A DNA stretch of 64,000 nucleotides from Cellulomonas sp. NS3 (GTDB taxonomy: Bacteria > Actinomycetota > Actinomycetes > Actinomycetales > Cellulomonadaceae), in contig NZ_CP103289.1 of the NCBI RefSeq assembly GCF_024757985.1, positions 2,418,001-2,482,000 on the forward strand. Direction: 5' to 3'. Below are positions 31,533 to 39,427 of the stretch, piece after piece. Both the position numbers and the translations under genes were made by a program. The notes under the pieces were generated by a model, which was given only the letters and a program-made list of their open reading frames with translations, did not search any database and was not told the origin of the DNA. Each line of letters begins with the position of its first letter. Position 1 is the stretch's first letter.

Positions 31533-31561
31533 CTATCGGGAGCCGGACCGCCTCACTTGAG
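31533..31561 (-). promoter_or_regulatory. FliA/WhiG-like promoter of pilMNO
   Basis: Minus strand: CTCAAGT-N14-CCCGATAG, 40 bases upstream of the pilM start. The -35 part lies inside a hairpin (next feature). Confidence 0.7.
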
Positions 31562-31584
31562 GCGTCGGGACGTACCGGTCCGGC
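31542..31584. terminator. Hairpin between pilD and pilM overlapping the pilM promoter
   Basis: An outer 8-base inverted repeat (gccggacc/ggtccggc) encloses an inner 7-base one (cgcctca/tgaggcg). It lies 18 bases past the pilD stop and could end the pilA1-pilD transcript. It contains the -35 element of the pilM promoter, so it might instead be an operator. Confidence 0.45.
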
Positions 31585-31602
31585 GGGTGCGCGCGGGGCG
31601 CG

Positions 31603-32382
31603 TCAGGCCAGGAGGGAGAGGTACGCGTCCCACACGGGCTCGCCGACGAGCAGCCCGACCCCGGCGCCGACCAGCATGAACGGGCCGTACGGGATGGTGG
31701 ACTTGCGGCCGGCGCCGCGGAAGAGCACGAGCCCGATCGAGACGAGCCCGCCGAGCAGGAAGGCGCCGAAGGCACCGACGACGAGCGCGCCCCAGCCGAC
31801 CCACCCGAGGTAGAGGCCGAGCACGCCCGAGAGCTTGACGTCACCCAGCCCCATCCCGCGCGGGTGCACGACGTGCAGGATCACGTAGAACGTCAGCAGG
31901 GCGGCACCCGCGAGACCCGCGCGCGCGAGCGAGGACCAGTCGTCTCGCACCCACGCCGCGAGCGCGAGCAGAACGGGTCCGACGAGGTACGCCGGGAACA
32001 CGATCGCGTCGGGCAGGCGCCGCACGTCCAGGTCGATGCGGTAGAGCGCCACGCCGATCGCGACGAGGTAGAGGAAGGCGGGTGCCTGCGCGTCGAGGCC
32101 CACCAGGAGCCCGACGAGCGCGAACAGCAGCGCGGTCGTGGCCTCCACGAGCGGGTAGCGCGCCGAGATCGGCTCCGCGCAGTGCCGGCAGCGTCCCCGC
32201 AGGAGCAGCCACGACAGGACCGGCACGTTGTCCCGCGGGGCGATCCTGGCGCCGCACCGCGGGCACGCGCTGGGGGGCGTGACGACGGACTCACGGCGCG
32301 GGACCCGCCAGACGACGACGTTGAGGAACGAGCCGACGAGCAGCCCGAGGGCGCCGTAGAGGACGGCGGCGAGCACGTTCAC
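31603..32382 (-). CDS. pilD: Prepilin peptidase / N-methyltransferase PilD
   Basis: Cleaves and N-methylates prepilins in the cytoplasmic membrane. 259 residues with about eight hydrophobic segments. The N-terminal methyltransferase loop has the four-Cys pattern CPRCG...CRHC. The catalytic aspartates are in YRIDLDVRRLPD and in GMGLGDVKL (GxGD). The first GTG is only one base from a GGGAG Shine-Dalgarno; a second GTG two codons later has ideal spacing and may be the true start. It follows the pilX-like gene with a 19-base gap. Confidence 0.95.
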   Translation of the reverse strand: MNVLAAVLYGALGLLVGSFLNVVVWRVPRRESVVTPPSACPRCGARIAPRDNVPVLSWLLLRGRCRHCAEPISARYPLVEATTALLFALVGLLVGLDAQAPAFLYLVAIGVALYRIDLDVRRLPDAIVFPAYLVGPVLLALAAWVRDDWSSLARAGLAGAALLTFYVILHVVHPRGMGLGDVKLSGVLGLYLGWVGWGALVVGAFGAFLLGGLVSIGLVLFRGAGRKSTIPYGPFMLVGAGVGLLVGEPVWDAYLSLLA

Positions 32383-32401
32383 GCTCCCTGGGCACCCGTC
32401 A

Positions 32402-33985
32402 TCAGCTGGTCTCCTCGAGGTAGTTCCCGATCTCGGCCTCGACGCTGTCCGCCGGGGCGTTCCACTTCTGCGCCGTGCTCCCGTCGCACGTCGAGACGAC
32501 GAGCGTCGACCAGTTCCCGTTGTACCTGCTGCCGCCGACCCCCACGCAGCGGCCCGAGGAGTCCCGGATCGTCCAGCTCGTGGTCTTGTTGCCGGTCGCG
32601 GTGCTGCGGGTCCACTGCTGCGTCGTGTCGACGGTGTTGCACGCGCTGGTCAGTGTCACATAGAAGCCGGCGTCGACGCCCGAGTAGGCCGGGTCCGTGA
32701 CGCCGCCCGCCGTCCTCAGGCAGTACTTCTGCGCCGAGTCGTTGTTGCGGAGCACGTAGATCTGCTGCGGACCGCGGGTCGTCCCGACGAGGGGCTCCTC
32801 GTAGAACCACTTGTGGTTCCAGAACAGGCTCGCTGCGGCCGGCGGGTCCTGCTTGCACGGGTAGGAGATCATGAACGGCCGGGTCACCTCGGTGTCGGTG
32901 ACGTCGAAGCACCGGCCGAACTCGAGGTAGTTCACGATCTGGCGCGTGTTCGCGCTCGCCGCACCGGGGCCGACCGCCGGGTCGGGCGCGAACGAGCCCC
33001 ACGCCGCCTGGCTCGCGCAGCTGCCGACCTTGAGGGTGTCGCCCGCGACGGGGTTGCCCGAGGTCCGGCCCGAGTACAGGCACGAGCCGGTGTCGTTGAT
33101 CGCGGAGTCCTGCGCGACCCACGTCGCGCGGCCGTCCTTGTCCCAGGACCACAGCTGGGTGAAGGTCGGCGTCCCGCACGAGCGCAGCACGATCGAGCCG
33201 GACTCGTTGGTCAGGCACAGGGGCGTCGCGGTGAGGGTCGAGGACGCGAGCTTGATCGTGTAGTCGGTGTCGTACACCCACAGCTCGAGGTCCTCGTTCG
33301 CCGTCGTCCCGCACGTCGAGGCCGCGCGGTAGGCGACGGAGGCGCCCGCGGACGTCGAGGACGCGCGCAGGCAGAGCACCGGCGTCGACGTCCCGTTCCA
33401 CGCGTAGATGCGCCCGCCCGCGATGTTCGTCGTGGTCGTCTCGAACCGGTACACCATCGAGATCGCCCGGTCGCCCGAGGTCGCGGAGATCTTGCCCTCC
33501 GTCGCGGCGTCGCCGGCGGAGGAGATCATCGCGTAGGACGGCAGCACCGAGCCCGTGCCGTTGCTCGGCGAGCAGCTCATCGCGTTGGTCGCCAGCCACG
33601 CGTCGTCGCGCCCGGACGGGTCCTCGGTGAAGTACCGCACCGTCGCGGTGTACGAGGTGGCGCTGCCGGCGGCGTCGACCGCGCCGGAGAGGGTGCAGGG
33701 GAGCTTCTGCGGGTTGCCGTACACGGCACCGGTGAAGTCCGGGGTGCCCACCGCGGTCCGGATCCGCCCGAGCGCCGCCTCGACGCCGGCCTCGGCCGCG
33801 AAGATCGTGCGGGTGTTCTTCTGCGCGAACTGCGTGGGCGCCACCTGGTTCACGACGAGCCCGAGGACGAGCACGCTGAGCGCGGTCATGATGAGCATCA
33901 TCATGACCGTCGTCATCATCGCGACGCCCGAGTCGTCCCGCAGGCGGCTCAGCCCGCGGTGACGGCGGGTGGTGGTCGTGGGCAT
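32402..33985 (-). CDS. PilX-like minor pilus protein with C-terminal ricin-type lectin-like region
   Basis: A 527-residue protein. The N-terminal 20 residues are basic, then DDSGVAMMTTVMMMLIMTAL begins a single hydrophobic helix (about 19-46) like that of PilX; no Glu is present at +5. The part after residue 180 is rich in Cys, Trp, Asn and Thr. It shows recurring beta-trefoil units with CL...C...QxW patterns: FTQLWSWDKDG, TTQQWTRSTATG, SRCVGVGG and TAQKWNAP, typical of ricin-B (QxW) carbohydrate-binding domains. At least three, possibly six, units are present. A pilus-tip lectin for plant polysaccharide or host glycans is a reasonable inference. GAGAGGA precedes the ATG. Confidence 0.85.
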   Translation of the reverse strand: MPTTTTRRHRGLSRLRDDSGVAMMTTVMMMLIMTALSVLVLGLVVNQVAPTQFAQKNTRTIFAAEAGVEAALGRIRTAVGTPDFTGAVYGNPQKLPCTLSGAVDAAGSATSYTATVRYFTEDPSGRDDAWLATNAMSCSPSNGTGSVLPSYAMISSAGDAATEGKISATSGDRAISMVYRFETTTTNIAGGRIYAWNGTSTPVLCLRASSTSAGASVAYRAASTCGTTANEDLELWVYDTDYTIKLASSTLTATPLCLTNESGSIVLRSCGTPTFTQLWSWDKDGRATWVAQDSAINDTGSCLYSGRTSGNPVAGDTLKVGSCASQAAWGSFAPDPAVGPGAASANTRQIVNYLEFGRCFDVTDTEVTRPFMISYPCKQDPPAAASLFWNHKWFYEEPLVGTTRGPQQIYVLRNNDSAQKYCLRTAGGVTDPAYSGVDAGFYVTLTSACNTVDTTQQWTRSTATGNKTTSWTIRDSSGRCVGVGGSRYNGNWSTLVVSTCDGSTAQKWNAPADSVEAEIGNYLEETS

Positions 33986-34005
33986 GGGTCGTCCTCTCCA
34001 GACGC

Positions 34006-34689
34006 TCACGGGCGCAGCCCGGAACGCCAGCACGCAGGGGTGTCCGAGACGCCGTCGGCGTTCGTGTCGGCGTTGCCCGCCGACTCGACCGAGCTGTTGC
34101 GCGCGACGAACGTCGACTCGGTCGACACCTGCCCCGCGCTCGCGTCCGACGTGAGCAGCAGGTTGACGCGCAGGCTCTGCCGGGGGTGGTCGGGCTCCGC
34201 GACGAGCACCTGGAACGGGTAGCCGGGGACCCCGGAGTCGACCGTGACGTCGGTCGCGACGACCCGCCACGCGGGCAGCGACCCGGCGCTCTGCGCCCAC
34301 GTGCGCGACTGCAGCACCTTGGCCGTGGGGTCCCAGCGCCACTGGGTGCACGTCGTGACCCCGCTCGCCGCGACCGTCGCGGGCGTGCGGAACTCGACGT
34401 AGCGCGCGCCGGACGGCCCGTTCCCGGGCAGGTTGATCGCGTCGGCGTAGCGCACCTGCTTGTCGAGGCGCTGGAACACGCGCCGGACCGACGCGGAGGC
34501 GTCCGCCGTGATCTCGGTGCGCACGGTGTTGCGGGTCATGGTGACGAGCCCCGCCATGAAGACGCTGACCACGATCGTGAAGATCGCCATGGCGACGAGG
34601 AGCTCGACGAGCGACATGCCGTCCTCGGCCGCCTCGGCCCCGCCACGCGGGCGGACCGCGGCGCGCACGGTGCGCGCGAGCCGGGTCAC
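34006..34689 (-). CDS. PilW-like minor prepilin
   Basis: A 227-residue prepilin with a long 24-residue leader ending in Gly24. The type III signal is DG/MSLVELLVAMAIFTIVVSVF, with cleavage after Gly24 and Glu29 at +5. The mature part has VRRVFQRLDKQVRYADAI and a short C-terminal Cys-containing end (DTPACWRSGLRP). Size and the RLDKQVRYA pattern fit PilW-type minor pilins that prime pilus assembly. It starts with GTG in a GTGA overlap with the upstream PilV-like gene. Confidence 0.88.
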   Translation of the reverse strand: MTRLARTVRAAVRPRGGAEAAEDGMSLVELLVAMAIFTIVVSVFMAGLVTMTRNTVRTEITADASASVRRVFQRLDKQVRYADAINLPGNGPSGARYVEFRTPATVAASGVTTCTQWRWDPTAKVLQSRTWAQSAGSLPAWRVVATDVTVDSGVPGYPFQVLVAEPDHPRQSLRVNLLLTSDASAGQVSTESTFVARNSSVESAGNADTNADGVSDTPACWRSGLRP

Positions 34690-36578
34690 GGGTTCACCCG
34701 GATCGTGACGCGGACGACCTCGGAGGAGAGCACCGGGTTGGGTGCGTCCGTCGTGTCGAGCCGGTAGTCGAACGTGCACGTCATGACCTTGTTGCTGGTG
34801 TTGTTGGGCGCCGTCCAGTAGACGACGCCGTTCGCCGGGCCGGTCCCCTGGTTCGCCGCGAACGTCCCGCACGAGGGGGCGCCGACCGTGACCACGCGCA
34901 CGCCGCTCGTCGTCACGTCGTTGCCGCGGACGTCGACCGTCACGTTGCTGCGCTCGGCGACCGCGGCGGACGGGCTGTCCGCGACGGCGACCGGTTTCAC
35001 CCGCACGAGGACCGTGCCGGCGCTGCTCGTCTGGCTCTCGTCGGGCGTGAGCATCGAGTAGGTGAACGTCGCCGTCCCCGCCCAGCGCGCGGGCGCCAGG
35101 TACCCGAGCGCGTTCGTCGTCACGGCGCCCGCGGTCGCGTTCCCGCTCCCGATCTTCAGGGTACCGGTGCCGGCCGCCGGCAGGGTGCCGACCTTCGTCT
35201 TGTACCCCGTGGGGTTCCCGGTCACCGCGCGCATGTCGAGCGTCGTGGGTGCCGGGCTGGCCGCGGACAGCTGGTCGACCGTGTGGTCGACCCCGCTGGG
35301 CGGCGCGTAGGTCGTGACCGTCACCGTGATCGTGCCGGGGAGGCTGGTCATGTTCTGGCTGCCCGCGTCCGTGTACTCGTACTTGAACGTGTACGTGCCG
35401 GCCACCGCAGGGTTGTACCGGATGGTCGAGCCCGACACGGTCGCCGTCCCGGTGCTGGGCGCCTGCACGATCGCGACCGTCGTCGGCGCCGTGCCCAGCA
35501 CCGTGCTGATCGGGATGTTGACGGCGGTGCCGACCGGCGTCGTCGCGGTACGGTCCTGAGCCTTCGGCTTGACGTACACGTGCACGACGGCCTGGGCGGA
35601 GCGGGCGCCGACCGTGACCCGGTAAGTGAACGTGACCTCGCCCGACGACGTGAGGGTCGGCTGGTATAGCACCTTGCCCGTCGACGCCTGCACGGACGCC
35701 GTGCCCATGGGCGTCGACGTGCCGGCCCGCACCGGGCTCGACACCAGCGAGACCGGGTTCGCGGAGATCTGCATGAGCGTGTCGTTGTCGAGCACGTCGA
35801 TCACGATGGGCGTCGTGACGGTGGCGTCGACCGCCGCGGCGTCGTCCATGGCGAGCAGACGCGTCGTGTTGTTCCACTCGACGTCCGAGCTGGGGTCGAT
35901 CAGGGACGCGATCTCGTAGCGGCAGCCACCGGTGCCGCACGACTTGTTGGTGTCCGGCCACGTCACGACCACGATCGAGCGCATCAGCCGGGCGTACCCA
36001 GTGAGCGGGGTGCCCGTGGCGTCGCCGCCGGTCTTCGTGCACTCGCCCGACGCAGAGCTCGTCGCGCGGTAGCAGGTGCCGAGGAGGGTCGTCACGGTGA
36101 ACTGCGTGCGCGACTCCGTGAGGGTGCGCGTGAGGGGGATCTCGTCGTCGGCCACGCCGGCCACCGGCGCGGGCGACGTCGTGGTGTCCCACGCGGGGAA
36201 CGTGGAGCTCACGCCGATGGCGCTCGCGGCGGCGGCCCAGGCGGCCGTGACGTCGGCCTGGGTCCGGCCCCGCACCAGGCTCGACGTCCCGGGGGTCGCC
36301 GACTCCGCCACGAACGAGAAGGCGGTCTCCATCGCGTCGTTCGCGAGCGTGACCGCGCCGTGCGTGCGCTGCTGGTGGGTCACCGTGCGCGTGCCGCTGA
36401 CGAAGAAGTACAGCCCGGCGGTCGAGATGATCGCGAGCAGCGACAACGAGACGATGACCTCGATGAGACTGAAGCCCTCGTCGCCGCGGGGGGCCCGGTC
36501 GGCGTCTGCGCCTGGGTCCAGGACCACGGGCATCTCCTCGGCGTTCGACTCGTGGGGGGCGAGCGGGGTACGGGTCAT
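34686..36578 (-). CDS. PilV-like minor prepilin with tandem Ig-like (Big_9-type) repeats
   Basis: A 630-residue prepilin, about three times the usual PilV length. The leader is 35 residues; the signal DEG/FSLIEVIVSLSLLAIISTAG has cleavage after Gly35 and Glu40 at +5. A pilin-like head runs to about residue 245. Four tandem beta-sandwich repeats follow. The first contains VIDVLDNDT...GKVLYQPTLTSSGEVTFTYRV, and the last contains VTVDVRGNDVTTSG, as in bacterial Ig-like Big_9/cadherin-like modules. These make a stalk ending at VRVTIRVNP. Cys pairs occur in the head. A surface adhesin displayed at the pilus tip or along the fibre is the likely role. ATGA overlap with pilA2. Confidence 0.88.
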   Translation of the reverse strand: MTRTPLAPHESNAEEMPVVLDPGADADRAPRGDEGFSLIEVIVSLSLLAIISTAGLYFFVSGTRTVTHQQRTHGAVTLANDAMETAFSFVAESATPGTSSLVRGRTQADVTAAWAAAASAIGVSSTFPAWDTTTSPAPVAGVADDEIPLTRTLTESRTQFTVTTLLGTCYRATSSASGECTKTGGDATGTPLTGYARLMRSIVVVTWPDTNKSCGTGGCRYEIASLIDPSSDVEWNNTTRLLAMDDAAAVDATVTTPIVIDVLDNDTLMQISANPVSLVSSPVRAGTSTPMGTASVQASTGKVLYQPTLTSSGEVTFTYRVTVGARSAQAVVHVYVKPKAQDRTATTPVGTAVNIPISTVLGTAPTTVAIVQAPSTGTATVSGSTIRYNPAVAGTYTFKYEYTDAGSQNMTSLPGTITVTVTTYAPPSGVDHTVDQLSAASPAPTTLDMRAVTGNPTGYKTKVGTLPAAGTGTLKIGSGNATAGAVTTNALGYLAPARWAGTATFTYSMLTPDESQTSSAGTVLVRVKPVAVADSPSAAVAERSNVTVDVRGNDVTTSGVRVVTVGAPSCGTFAANQGTGPANGVVYWTAPNNTSNKVMTCTFDYRLDTTDAPNPVLSSEVVRVTIRVNP

Positions 36579-37009
36579 GGGCAGGCGCTCGCGGGCTCGA
36601 CGCGCAGCCCGCCGTCGGTGCTCACGTAGACGAACCCGGCGCCGCTGGGGCTGCTGCTGCGCGGGTTGGTGCCGAACAGGCAGTAGCCCGTCGCACCGAC
36701 GACCTCGTAGCTGATGGTGTTGCCGGCGCTCAGGCGGACCGTGCCGGCACCGGCGACGACGAGGTCGGATCCGCTCGAGGTCACACCGGACGCGGGCGGG
36801 TACGCCTGCTCGTCGGCGTAGACCGTCTCGAGCTCGTTGGCGACGCTGCGCAGGTCCGACTTGAGGGAGGCGTCCACCGCGCGCTGGCGCTGCTTGAGGA
36901 ACACCGGGACCGCGATCCCCGCGAGGATCCCGATGATGATGATCACGACGAGGAGCTCGACGAGCGTGAAGCCCTCGTCCGCACGGGGGCGGTGGACGTG
37001 CGCGGCCAT
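36575..37009 (-). CDS. pilA2: Type IV prepilin PilA2
   Basis: A 144-residue prepilin. Leader of 13 residues; DEG/FTLVELLVVIIIIGILAGI with cleavage after Gly13 and Glu18 at +5. The N-terminal 60 residues closely match PilA1, while the C-terminal part diverges (Ser-rich, two Cys: GYCLFG and SACP, forming the expected D-loop). AGGAGAGGGAG gives a strong ribosome site. It lies after a stem-loop behind pilA1, so expression may be lower than that of pilA1. Confidence 0.92.
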   Translation of the reverse strand: MAAHVHRPRADEGFTLVELLVVIIIIGILAGIAVPVFLKQRQRAVDASLKSDLRSVANELETVYADEQAYPPASGVTSSGSDLVVAGAGTVRLSAGNTISYEVVGATGYCLFGTNPRSSSPSGAGFVYVSTDGGLRVEPASACP

Positions 37010-37051
37010 GTCGGCTCCCTCTCCTGTCGTGCGCGGTCCGTGGGTACGACG

Positions 37052-37095
37052 CGACCCGTGGTCCCGGGAGCGCGGGCTCCGGGGACCACGGGTCG
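37052..37095 (-). terminator. Strong stem-loop between pilA1 and pilA2 (partial terminator/attenuator)
   Basis: A perfect 14-base stem (cgacccgtggtccc and complement) capped by a 5-base inner stem (ggagc/gctcc) starts six bases past the pilA1 stop. No U-tract. It may terminate most transcripts or protect the pilA1 3' end, giving an excess of major pilin over the minor pilins. Confidence 0.75.
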
Positions 37096-37101
37096 ACGCG
37101 A

Positions 37102-37548
37102 TCAGCAGGCGGTGACGGACTTCGCCTGGAGGCCGCCGTTGTCGCTCTTGTAGACCCAGTTCTGCGTGGCCTTGCCCGACGCGGCCGAGCCGACGAGGCA
37201 GTAGGACTCGCCGCCGACGCCCGTGAGGGTGCCCGTGACGCTGATGCCGTTGGAGAGCTTGACCGTCGTCGCCGGGGTCGACGCGATGGTGGCGGTCGAC
37301 ACGCCACCGGCAACCGCGGTGGAAACCGCGTAGTACGCCTGCGCGTCGGTGTAGACGGTCTCCATCTCGTTCGCGACCGTGCGCAGGTCGGACTTGATCG
37401 ACGCGTCGACCGCCTTCTTGCGCTGGTTGAGGAACACCGGGATCGCGATCGCCGCGAGGATGCCGATGATGATGATGACGACGAGGAGCTCGATGAGCGT
37501 GAAGCCCTGGTCCTTCTCGTCCATGGACTTGCGAATGCGAGCGATCAT
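37102..37548 (-). CDS. pilA1: Type IV prepilin PilA1 (probable major pilin)
   Basis: A 148-residue prepilin. Leader of 15 residues; DQG/FTLIELLVVIIIIGILAAI with cleavage after Gly15 and Glu20 at +5. The mature protein has the pilin helix with AVDASIKSDLRTVANEMETVYTD and a Thr/Ser/Ala-rich globular part. The C-terminal disulfide pair is ESYCLVG and SVTAC. It is the best candidate for the major pilin. It heads the six-gene unit, has its own FliA-like promoter and a GAAGAGG ribosome site, and is followed by a strong hairpin. An in-frame ATG at codon 9 is possible. Confidence 0.93.
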   Translation of the reverse strand: MIARIRKSMDEKDQGFTLIELLVVIIIIGILAAIAIPVFLNQRKKAVDASIKSDLRTVANEMETVYTDAQAYYAVSTAVAGGVSTATIASTPATTVKLSNGISVTGTLTGVGGESYCLVGSAASGKATQNWVYKSDNGGLQAKSVTAC

Positions 37549-37619
37549 TGCCCGGCCTCTTCTTCTTCGTTGACGGGGGGAAGTCCTGCACTGGGGCGTG
37601 CGCTCGGCGCACACCCTGA

Positions 37620-37647
37620 CTTTCGGCACCTGGACGCGCGACTTGAG
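37620..37647 (-). promoter_or_regulatory. FliA/WhiG-like promoter of pilA1
   Basis: Minus strand: CTCAAGT-N13-GCCGAAAG, 71 bases upstream of the pilA1 start. Spacer one base shorter than in the other six sites. Confidence 0.65.
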
Positions 37648-37710
37648 GGGCCGAACGCGTGACGGGCGGTGTTCACCCGTTCAGCGCAGCCGCCCGACGG
37701 ACGAAGAAAA

Positions 37711-37748
37711 GCGGTCCCGGCCTGCGCGCGTGCGCCGACCGGGACCGC
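37711..37748 (-). terminator. Rho-independent terminator after pilA3
   Basis: A perfect 10-base stem (gcggtcccgg/ccgggaccgc) with an 18-base GC-rich loop starts 12 bases past the pilA3 stop. On the minus strand it is followed by TTTTCTTC, a real U-tract and rare in this genome. It ends the pilT-pilC-pilA3 unit before the pilA1 promoter. Confidence 0.85.
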
Positions 37749-37760
37749 GGAAAGACATTC

Positions 37761-38162
37761 TCAGGGCAGGACGAATGCGACGGTTCCGGCGCACGTCCCG
37801 CCGCTCGTCTCGCCCATCCCGCCGGCCGTCGTGTCGAACGTCCACGTGCGCGGGCTCGTGCCGTGGCGCGCGCTCAGGCAGTAGTCGCGCCCGGAGATCA
37901 CCACCTCGACGACGTTCCCCGGGCTCGTGACACCCTCCCGGGCGACGTCCGTGTGCGTGACGGCCAGCTCGCCGTCCGCGGTGCGCGCGATCTCCATGGC
38001 CGTGGCGACGGTACGCAGGTCCGAGCGCAGGCTCGCGTCGTACGCCTTGTTGCGCTGGTTGACCAGCGCCGGGACGGCGATCGCCGCGAGGATGCCCAGG
38101 ATGATGATGACGACGAGCAGCTCCACGAGCGAGAACCCGTCGTCGTGGCGCACTCGGCGCAC
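37761..38162 (-). CDS. Type IV prepilin PilA3
   Basis: A 133-residue prepilin with a short nine-residue leader (DDG/FSLVELLVVIIILGILAAI; cleavage after Gly9, Glu14 at +5). The helix continues NQRNKAYDASLRSDLRTVATAMEIA. The globular part is shorter than in PilA1 and PilA2 and has the Cys pair DYCLSA and GGTCAG. GTG start behind GGAGGAGGAG. It is cotranscribed with pilT and pilC rather than with the other pilins, so its level follows the motor genes. Its role as minor or alternative pilin is not known. Confidence 0.9.
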   Translation of the reverse strand: MRRVRHDDGFSLVELLVVIIILGILAAIAVPALVNQRNKAYDASLRSDLRTVATAMEIARTADGELAVTHTDVAREGVTSPGNVVEVVISGRDYCLSARHGTSPRTWTFDTTAGGMGETSGGTCAGTVAFVLP

Positions 38163-38197
38163 GACTCCTCCTCCGAGGGACGCAGGGGCGGACGACC

Positions 38198-39427
38198 TCA
38201 GTTGATGAGGTCGAAGACCTTGAAGATGGGCATGTACAGGGCGATGATCATGCCGCCGATGAGCGATCCCAGGACCACGATCATGAGCGGCTCGATGAGG
38301 CTCGTGAGCTGCTCGGTCGTCGCCTCGACCTCCTGGTCGTAGAACTGCGCGATCTTCTCGAGCATCGTGTCGAGGGCACCGGTGTCCTCACCGACGGCCA
38401 TCATCTGCGTGACCATCGGCGGGAAGACGGGGTGCTGCGAGAGCGGGCCCGTGAGCGAGTGGCCCGAGCGGACCGACTCCTGGACCGCCTTCGCCGCCCG
38501 CTCGATCACCAGGTTGCCGCTCGTCTCGCCGACGATGTCGAGCGCCTGCAGGATCGGGACGCCCGCGTGGATCATGGTCCCGAAGTTGCGCGTGAATCGG
38601 CTCACCGCGATCTTGCGGAACAGGTTCCCGAAGACGGGCACCTTCAGCTTCCACGGGTCGAGCTTCTCGCGGACCCCGCGGTCGTTCTTGTGCCGGCCCC
38701 ACCAGAAGGCGAAGATCCCGATGCACACGACCAGCGGGATCGCCGCCCACTTCAGCGTGTCCGAGAGCATCACGAGAATCTTCGTCGGGAGCGGCAGCTC
38801 ACCGCCGAGGCTCGTGAACATCCCGGCGAACACGGGGACGATGAACAGCAGCATGCCGACCACGGCGAGAATGGCGATGCAGAACACGACGACCGGGTAG
38901 GTCATCGCCGACTTCACCTTCCCGCGCAGCTTCACCTCGGCCTCGAAGTTCTCGGCGATCGAGACGAGGACCTGGTCGAGGAAACCGCCGATCTCCCCCG
39001 CCTTGACCATGTTGATCATGAGCGGCGGGAACACCTGGACGTGCTTGCCGAGGGCGTTCGAGAACGCGATGCCCGTCTCCACGTCGTTGCGCACCTGCGC
39101 GAGGACCTTCGCGAGCGGCTTGCTCTCCGTCTGCTCCGCGAGGATGTTCAGCGCGCGCAGCAGGGACAGCCCCGCGTCGATCATCGTGCTCAGCTGCCGC
39201 GCCATGATGGCGAGGTCCTTGAGCGTGACCTTGTCCCCGAAGCCGGGGATCGAGATCTCCTTCTGCAGACCGGAGCTGCCGACCTCGTTGATCGACATGG
39301 GAGCGAGTCCCATCGTCTTGAGCCGGTTCGCGACCGCCGCCTGGTTGGGCGCCTCGATCCGACCCTTGACGATCTTGCCCGCGCGGTCGCGGACCGCGTA
39401 CTCGTACGTCTTCGCTGCGGTGGCCAT
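38198..39427 (-). CDS. pilC: Type IV pilus assembly platform protein PilC
   Basis: A 409-residue inner-membrane protein with two GspF/T2SSF cytoplasmic domains. The first has LKDLAIMARQLSTMIDAGLSLLRAL and the second VSRFTRNFGTMIHAGVPILQALD. They are separated by hydrophobic helices (AMTYPVVVFCIAILAVVGML; WAAIPLVVCIGIFAFWW) and followed by a C-terminal helix. It transmits motor ATPase rotation to pilin insertion. TGATG overlap with pilT; pilA3 follows after 35 bases. Confidence 0.96.
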   Translation of the reverse strand: MATAAKTYEYAVRDRAGKIVKGRIEAPNQAAVANRLKTMGLAPMSINEVGSSGLQKEISIPGFGDKVTLKDLAIMARQLSTMIDAGLSLLRALNILAEQTESKPLAKVLAQVRNDVETGIAFSNALGKHVQVFPPLMINMVKAGEIGGFLDQVLVSIAENFEAEVKLRGKVKSAMTYPVVVFCIAILAVVGMLLFIVPVFAGMFTSLGGELPLPTKILVMLSDTLKWAAIPLVVCIGIFAFWWGRHKNDRGVREKLDPWKLKVPVFGNLFRKIAVSRFTRNFGTMIHAGVPILQALDIVGETSGNLVIERAAKAVQESVRSGHSLTGPLSQHPVFPPMVTQMMAVGEDTGALDTMLEKIAQFYDQEVEATTEQLTSLIEPLMIVVLGSLIGGMIIALYMPIFKVFDLIN

